From DATKZH01 sp964505295 (GTDB taxonomy: Bacteria; Planctomycetota; Planctomycetia; Pirellulales; Thermoguttaceae), in NCBI GenBank assembly GCA_964505295.1, contig CAZDHR010000060.1, positions 1-22,668 of the forward strand: a stretch of DNA of 22,668 nucleotides. The letters are read 5' to 3'. Shown in pieces: positions 22,130 to 22,668 of this stretch. Made by a program: the position numbers and the translations under genes. Position 1 is the stretch's first letter, and each line of letters begins with the position of its first letter. The notes beneath the pieces are model-generated. The model made no database searches. It was given only the letters and a program-made list of their open reading frames with translations, and was not told the origin of the DNA.

Positions 22130-22570
22130 ATGGACATCTTCAGCACTCGATTCGGCGCCGTCGAGGTCCAACCCGAGGACGTTATCCATTTCCCCGAAGG
22201 GTTGGTGGGATTGGAGGAACGTCGCGACTGGGTCCTTCTGGCCGAGGCTCAGAACGACGCGGTCGCCTGGCTGCAAAGCGTCGATCGAGCGGACGTCGCG
22301 CTGGCGGTCGTCAGCCCCAGGCGATTCGTGCCCGACTTCCAAATGCGAGTCGCCCGGCGCGAGCTCGATCCGCTGGCGCTCGACGAAATCCGCGCGGCCC
22401 AGGTGTTGGTCATCGTCGGCCGAACCGAACGTTCGCTGACCTTGAACCTCAAGGCCCCGATCGTCATCAACCTCCGCCGCCGCCTGGCCAGGCAAGTAAT
22501 CGCCAACGGGGACCTGCCGGTACAGCACGAGCTGGGACCCCCACTTTCGGCCCTGAGAAGGAGTGCGTAG
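22130..22570 (+). CDS. fliW: Flagellar assembly factor FliW
   Basis: A 146-residue protein. The ATG at 22130 begins the conserved N-terminus (MDIFSTRFGAVEVQPEDVI); an open TTG at 22097 would add eleven unlikely residues. Family motifs are IHFPEGLVGLEERRDWVLL, LQSVDRADVALAVVSP, and LTLNLKAPIVINLRRRLARQV with a following short tail (ANGDLPVQHEL). FliW binds flagellin and the translational repressor CsrA, tying flagellin translation to filament assembly. A csrA gene often follows fliW and could start just beyond the window. No strong ribosome binding site is seen. Confidence 0.95.
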   Translation: MDIFSTRFGAVEVQPEDVIHFPEGLVGLEERRDWVLLAEAQNDAVAWLQSVDRADVALAVVSPRRFVPDFQMRVARRELDPLALDEIRAAQVLVIVGRTERSLTLNLKAPIVINLRRRLARQVIANGDLPVQHELGPPLSALRRSA

Positions 22571-22615
22571 ACGGGTCCGAATCGCCGGATCGTCGCCGAT
22601 GCGCGTGGCACCGGA

Positions 22616-22636
22616 AAAAGGTGACAGCCACCTTTT
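22616..22636 (+). terminator. Hairpin after fliW, possible weak terminator or interspersed repeat
   Basis: AAAAGGTG (22616-22623) and CACCTTTT (22629-22636) form a perfect eight-pair stem with a five-base loop, ending in four T residues. The AAAAGGTG-n-CACCTTTT palindrome also resembles a widespread interspersed repeat type, so it may be a repeat and not a terminator. Confidence 0.45.
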
Positions 22637-22668
22637 GTGCGAAGCACCCTTCGGGCCGTTCCGGCAAA

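Overview
The window is GC-rich bacterial DNA that most resembles a planctomycete (Pirellulales-like). This assignment is inferred from the flagellar gene order, an oversized FlgL, a DUF502 protein with an extra extracytoplasmic insert, and heavy seeding with short palindromic and heptamer repeats. No rRNA, tRNA, CRISPR array or insertion-sequence transposase was seen.

Left half (1-7366), all genes on the minus strand: an accessory block with phage-like flavour. Reading leftward it encodes a membrane-anchored DNase I-like protein, a small coiled-coil protein with a phage-type motif, an HD-domain (SpoT/MESH1-like) protein with a lysine-rich histone-like tail followed by a strong terminator, a helix-turn-helix/zinc-ribbon protein, a trypsin-like protease translationally coupled to it, an unknown protein, a ParB-N-domain protein, and an ABC-type ATPase that runs off the left edge. 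The ATPase carries about 60 residues encoded by an interspersed repeat, inserted in frame between its ABC signature and its Walker B strand.

Middle (7785-10642, plus strand): housekeeping genes comF-like, a DUF502 membrane protein and hemC.

Right half (10849-22636, plus strand): a perfect sigma-54 (-24/-12) promoter followed by flgF, flgG, flgA, flgH, flgI, flgJ (rod-binding domain only), flgN, flgK, flgL and fliW. These build the rod, P- and L-rings and hook-filament junction. FlgN is the expected chaperone of FlgK and FlgL, and FliW the expected flagellin/CsrA regulator. FlgL is about three times the usual size because of a central array of repeated beta-rich modules.

Repeats are the other main feature. 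They include purine-rich heptamer tracts that start at or supply the stop codons of several genes, a roughly 170-bp element present once in each half, TTCCCAAGC palindromes, and an 18-bp palindromic repeat that lies in the coding sequence of the protease signal peptide.
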